Of a stretch of DNA of 64,000 bases, positions 61,381-64,000 are shown one piece after another. Position 1 is the stretch's first letter. Every line of letters begins with the position of its first letter. The position numbers were made by a program, and so were the translations under genes. Under the pieces are notes generated by a model, which did no database searches, was not told the DNA's origin, and worked only from the letters and a program-made list of their open reading frames with translations. Source of the DNA: Paracoccus aminophilus JCM 7686 (GTDB lineage: Bacteria > Pseudomonadota > Alphaproteobacteria > Rhodobacterales > Rhodobacteraceae); NCBI RefSeq assembly GCF_000444995.1, contig NC_022049.1:186001-250000 (forward strand). The letters are read 5' to 3'.

Positions 61381-61962
61381 ATGGAGATCCGCAAGGCACA
61401 GGCATCGGATGCCGCTCATCTGGTGCGCTTCATCAATATGGCGGCGGATGACCTGCCGTTGCATTTCTGGAAAAAGACCGTCGGCCCCGAGGGCGATCCT
61501 TGGGCGCTTGGCCAGGAACGCGCGGCGCGCGAGACCGGGAATTTTTCCTATCACAACGCCTGGCTCGCGCTGAGCGAGGGCGAGATCGGGGCCTGTCTTC
61601 TGGGCTATGCCGCCGATGAGGAACCCGAGCCGATCGACCCCGACACGCCGCCGATCTTCGTGCCCCTGCTCGAGCTGGAGGCCTTGGCGCCGGGCTCGTG
61701 GTATCTCAATGTTCTCGCGACTTATGAGGCGTTTCGCGGCAAGGGTCTGGGCAGCGCGCTGCTGGCCGAGGCCGAGGTGATCGCAGCCAAGGGCGGTCAC
61801 AACACGATCAGCCTGATCGCCGCCGACACCCATCAGGACGCGTTGCGGCTTTACACCGCGAAGGGTTATCGCGAGGTCGCCCGCCGTCCCGTCGTCAAAG
61901 GCGATTGGGCGGTCGATGCGAATGAATGGATCTTGTTCACGAAGGCGGTCAGCGCCCGCTGA
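61381..61962 (+). CDS. GNAT-family N-acetyltransferase
   Basis: 193 residues, GGACAGGACC before the ATG. GNAT pattern: LNVLATYEAFRGKGLGSALLAEAE (acetyl-CoA loop R-G-K-G-L-G), NTISLIAAD, and LYTAKGYREVARRP at the C-terminal beta-bulge. Substrate unknown. Divergent from the cupin-amidohydrolase pair. Confidence 0.92.
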   Translation: MEIRKAQASDAAHLVRFINMAADDLPLHFWKKTVGPEGDPWALGQERAARETGNFSYHNAWLALSEGEIGACLLGYAADEEPEPIDPDTPPIFVPLLELEALAPGSWYLNVLATYEAFRGKGLGSALLAEAEVIAAKGGHNTISLIAADTHQDALRLYTAKGYREVARRPVVKGDWAVDANEWILFTKAVSAR

Positions 61963-62088
61963 TCGCTGCCGATGGGCGAAGAGCGTGCCGCGGCGGGGCG
62001 GGATGTGGGGCCTAATCTTCTGCGCCCCCCTGCCGGATTTCGCCTTGCCCCGGCGCGAGGCAATGCGATCCCGCCCGAGATGCAAGCG

Positions 62089-62123
62089 AAAGCGGGCCGG
62101 CCCTGAGCCGGCCAGCCCGCTTT
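62089..62123. terminator. Bidirectional terminator, GNAT / small secreted protein
   Basis: AAAGCGGGC (62089-62097) pairs with GCCCGCTTT (62115-62123); the inner GGCC/GGCC segments extend the stem with a one-base bulge. It lies between convergent genes ending at 61962 and 62128. Confidence 0.7.
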
Positions 62124-62127
62124 GGCC

Positions 62128-62454
62128 TCAGGCCTCGTCCAGACCCTGCTCGCAGGCCAGAATCATCTCGGCGGTGAAGTTCACCATCTGCTCTTCCGCC
62201 GCCGCCGCATCCTGCGACAGATCGAGCGCATAGGCCGCATCGACAATCGCGGTGATCATCTCGCTCAGATCCTGATCGTCGCTCTGATCGGCGAGCTTAC
62301 GGGCCTCTGCCGTCGGCACCCCGCTCGCGCGCGCCTCGAACACCGCTGCGGTGATTTCGCCCACGCCTTGACAGGTCGGGTCCAGCTCTGTCTCGGCAAA
62401 AGCCGCGCCAGAGCCAGCGAGCAAGAGCGCCGCTGCCGCCGAAAGAATCTTCAT
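62128..62454 (-). CDS. Small secreted protein of unknown function
   Basis: 108 residues from MKILSAAAALLLAGSGAAFAE, a clear Sec signal peptide with AFA-ET cleavage; an ATG eight codons earlier would spoil it. The mature part of about 85 residues is acidic and helical, with two cysteines (DPTCQGVGE and LACEQGL) that could form one disulfide. No family recognised. GAGGGA precedes the chosen start. Confidence 0.75.
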   Translation of the reverse strand: MKILSAAAALLLAGSGAAFAETELDPTCQGVGEITAAVFEARASGVPTAEARKLADQSDDQDLSEMITAIVDAAYALDLSQDAAAAEEQMVNFTAEMILACEQGLDEA

Positions 62455-62664
62455 CCGCCATCCCTCATTTTTCGTCATACCGCGATGCCGCGGCAGCTCA
62501 CGAAACCGTCATATAGCAGATAAGAAGCTGAAACCTATTGTTATTTCACGCCCATCAACAAAGGCGCTGGCCGGGACCGCGCCCGTTGTGCGAGCGGCGC
62601 GGGGCCACAGTTGCGCGGGCCAGAGCGGGCAACTGCGCCCCGCCTCCAGCCAGCCCATGCCGCG

Positions 62665-63429
62665 TCAGTAAAACCCGCGCGCCTTCTCCTCCAGCGCCGC
62701 GATCATGCTGCGATAGGGCGCGGGGCCAAGGCTGACGCGCCCGACGCCAAGCGCGGCCACCTCGCGCAGCCCCGCCGGATCATCCGGCATCATCACATTG
62801 ACCGGCAGTGCCAGCGCCGTGCAGATCTCGGCGATCAGCGCGCGGTCGGTCAGACCCGGCACGAAAATGCCATCCGCGCCCGCCTCGGCATAGGCTTTGC
62901 CGCGCGCGATCGCCTCATCGCGCAGCGCGGCGGGATCGGCCTCTGGCGCGGCTTTGAGAAAGACATCGGTGCGCGCATTCACAAAGGCCGGAACCCCCAA
63001 GGCATCGGCGGCCCGCCGCACCGCGCTGACCCGTGCGACCTGATCCGAGACACTGTGAAGGCCCGTGCCCGCGACGATCTGATCCTCGAAATTCAGCCCG
63101 ACGACGCCGAGTTCAAGCAGCCTGCGCACATTCTCGCCCACCGCTTGCGGATCTGCGGCATAGCCGCCCTCGAAATCCACCGTGACCGGCAGATCGACGC
63201 TGGCGACGATCCGCGCGGCGATCACCAGCGCCTCTTCCAGCGGCAGCGCCTGCCCGTCCTTATAGCCCTGCGCGCCCGCAACCGACCAACTGCCGGTCGC
63301 GATCGCCTTGGCGCCTGCCCGGGCAACCGCCGCCGCACTGCCCGCGTCCCAGATGTTGTAAAGGATCACCGGGTCGGAGGGTTTGTGCAGGCTGTGAAAC
63401 AGCTGCGCCTTGTCGCGATGTGAGCTCAT
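62665..63429 (-). CDS. Isocitrate lyase/phosphoenolpyruvate mutase-family protein
   Basis: 254 residues from an ATG with AAAGGA upstream. TIM-barrel features: LYNIWDAGSAAAVARAGAKAIATGSWS at the start, LPVTVDFEGGYA (Mg-binding Asp), GLNFEDQ, AFVNARTDVFL, and GADGIFVPGL. It lacks the KKCGH cysteine motif of true isocitrate lyases, so it belongs with the oxaloacetate decarboxylase, carboxyphosphonoenolpyruvate mutase or methylisocitrate lyase-like proteins. Genes of this type are common, and the exact reaction is unclear. The 210 bp after it hold only a CAGTTGC/GCAACTG inverted repeat (62608-62635). Confidence 0.92.
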   Translation of the reverse strand: MSSHRDKAQLFHSLHKPSDPVILYNIWDAGSAAAVARAGAKAIATGSWSVAGAQGYKDGQALPLEEALVIAARIVASVDLPVTVDFEGGYAADPQAVGENVRRLLELGVVGLNFEDQIVAGTGLHSVSDQVARVSAVRRAADALGVPAFVNARTDVFLKAAPEADPAALRDEAIARGKAYAEAGADGIFVPGLTDRALIAEICTALALPVNVMMPDDPAGLREVAALGVGRVSLGPAPYRSMIAALEEKARGFY

Positions 63430-63924
63430 GTCATCGGTCCTTTCTGCGGGTTGGCGAGGTCTCGTTCGATCTTGGCATGCGCGCCCGCTGAAACGGAAGT
63501 CGGGCAGATCGAACGACATGACGCGAGTCTAGCCTGAACCGCGCGCCAATGCCGCCGATTTTCGGGCGCCTCTTCTTTTTTTGACGACCGGACGGGGGTG
63601 GAGCGGGGATGCGGCTGGTCTGGCGGCGGACCCGGCGACCGCGCCGCCCTAAGGAAATGTTCTGCTCTCCCCGCCGCACACAGGCAACCGGAAGGCGCGG
63701 CGGCGCGGACAGAAGGCGCGGCAAAGCCAAACCCGCCGCCACGCCCAAGCGCAAATGAAAGTTACTGCCTGTGCCGCCAAACCCGCCATTATATTCCCTT
63801 GATAATTTTATCTTAATTTGCGATGGCGGCAGCAGAGGGGCGCGCGAAGGCCGACCCGTATCTCTCACGCGGATCACAGCTATGGGCGTCACATCGACAG
63901 GCGACAGAGCGCAAATCTCACCGA
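63430..63924. other. Intergenic region with an AT-rich island
   Basis: About 495 bp without a convincing gene. Open frames here are arginine/proline-rich and match no family. An AT-rich tract near 63785-63825 (around TTGATAATTTTATCTTAATT) stands out from the GC-rich surroundings and may hold a promoter for the reading frame that starts at 63925. Confidence 0.4.
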
Positions 63925-64000
63925 TGCTTGACCAAAGCGCGGCGCGCGCCGCGGCCTCGGTCAACCTTTTGTTCCGCTTGCCGCAACCCAGCGCGCTGCT
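63925..64000 (+). CDS. Possible start of a gene running off the window
   Basis: An open frame from ATG (MLDQSAARAAASVNLLFRLP) continues to the window end. Codon use resembles coding DNA, and it follows an AT-rich possible promoter. Only 25 codons are visible, no ribosome site is clear, and no function can be assigned. Confidence 0.25.

Noticed and set aside
63431..63964. 177-residue reverse frame near the window end
   Set aside because: Arginine/proline-rich, no ribosome site, no motif, and it overlaps the AT-rich control-like tract.

Overview
The window is high-GC, densely packed bacterial DNA with many ATGA/GTGA stop-start overlaps. The paralogue mix (PAAT, peptide-type and TRAP transporters, family III CoA-transferases, paired acyl-CoA dehydrogenases, a short Rhodobacter-like RpoN) points to an alphaproteobacterium, most likely a Rhodobacteraceae/Paracoccus-like organism. 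No rRNA, tRNA or CRISPR array was seen. Almost all of it is accessory catabolism: uptake system, pathway genes and local regulator, repeated block after block.

1-12.4 kb: an organosulfur/xenobiotic-type block. A double ATPase of a peptide-type ABC importer (cut by the window edge) and its binding protein run forward. Facing them is a reverse-strand operon of a second, paralogous binding protein, a GNAT acetyltransferase and six tandem luciferase-like (LLM) flavin monooxygenases. 12.9-27 kb: a CoA-linked block made of a histidine ammonia-lyase homologue without its MIO triad, a MaoC hydratase, an SDR and a CoA-transferase. Divergent from these is a polar amino-acid ABC importer, followed by an unusual double-LysR protein, two acyl-CoA dehydrogenase subunits, a second CoA-transferase and a second LysR protein with two helix-turn-helix domains. 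27.1-32.6 kb: hydantoinase, N-carbamoyl amino acid amidohydrolase, DUF917 protein and a diverged urocanase, closed by a strong terminator shared with a convergent GntR gene. Together with the MIO-less lyase these form a plausible complete route for ergothioneine (thiolhistidine betaine): trimethylamine elimination, thiourocanate hydration, desulfurisation, hydantoin opening and decarbamoylation to glutamate. This is the most interesting metabolic inference in the window.

33.5-37.8 kb: class III aminotransferase with a complete TRAP transporter. 37.9-41.7 kb: a small ParB/sulfiredoxin-fold protein, then katG divergent from oxyR. 41.9-55.6 kb: a group-5 soluble diiron (propane-type) monooxygenase system. 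A sigma54 activator with GAFTGA faces a reverse-strand operon of hydroxylase alpha, reductase, hydroxylase beta, coupling protein, amidohydrolase, Fe-S assembly (DUF59) protein, GroEL-like chaperonin and zinc alcohol dehydrogenase. A clean -24/-12 promoter and a field of TGTAAC half sites lie upstream. An IS903-type insertion with a perfect 9-bp target duplication splits the operon between the reductase and beta-subunit genes. 55.7-59.1 kb: three unknown proteins, a beta-propeller protein and an extra RpoN (sigma54), which may be dedicated to this operon.

59.1-64 kb: amidohydrolase with cupin, a GNAT, a small secreted protein, an isocitrate lyase/PEP mutase-family protein and a mostly empty end.

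Starts were chosen from ribosome-binding sites and overlaps and therefore often differ from the longest possible frame. All functional names are read from motifs and context; no database search was possible.
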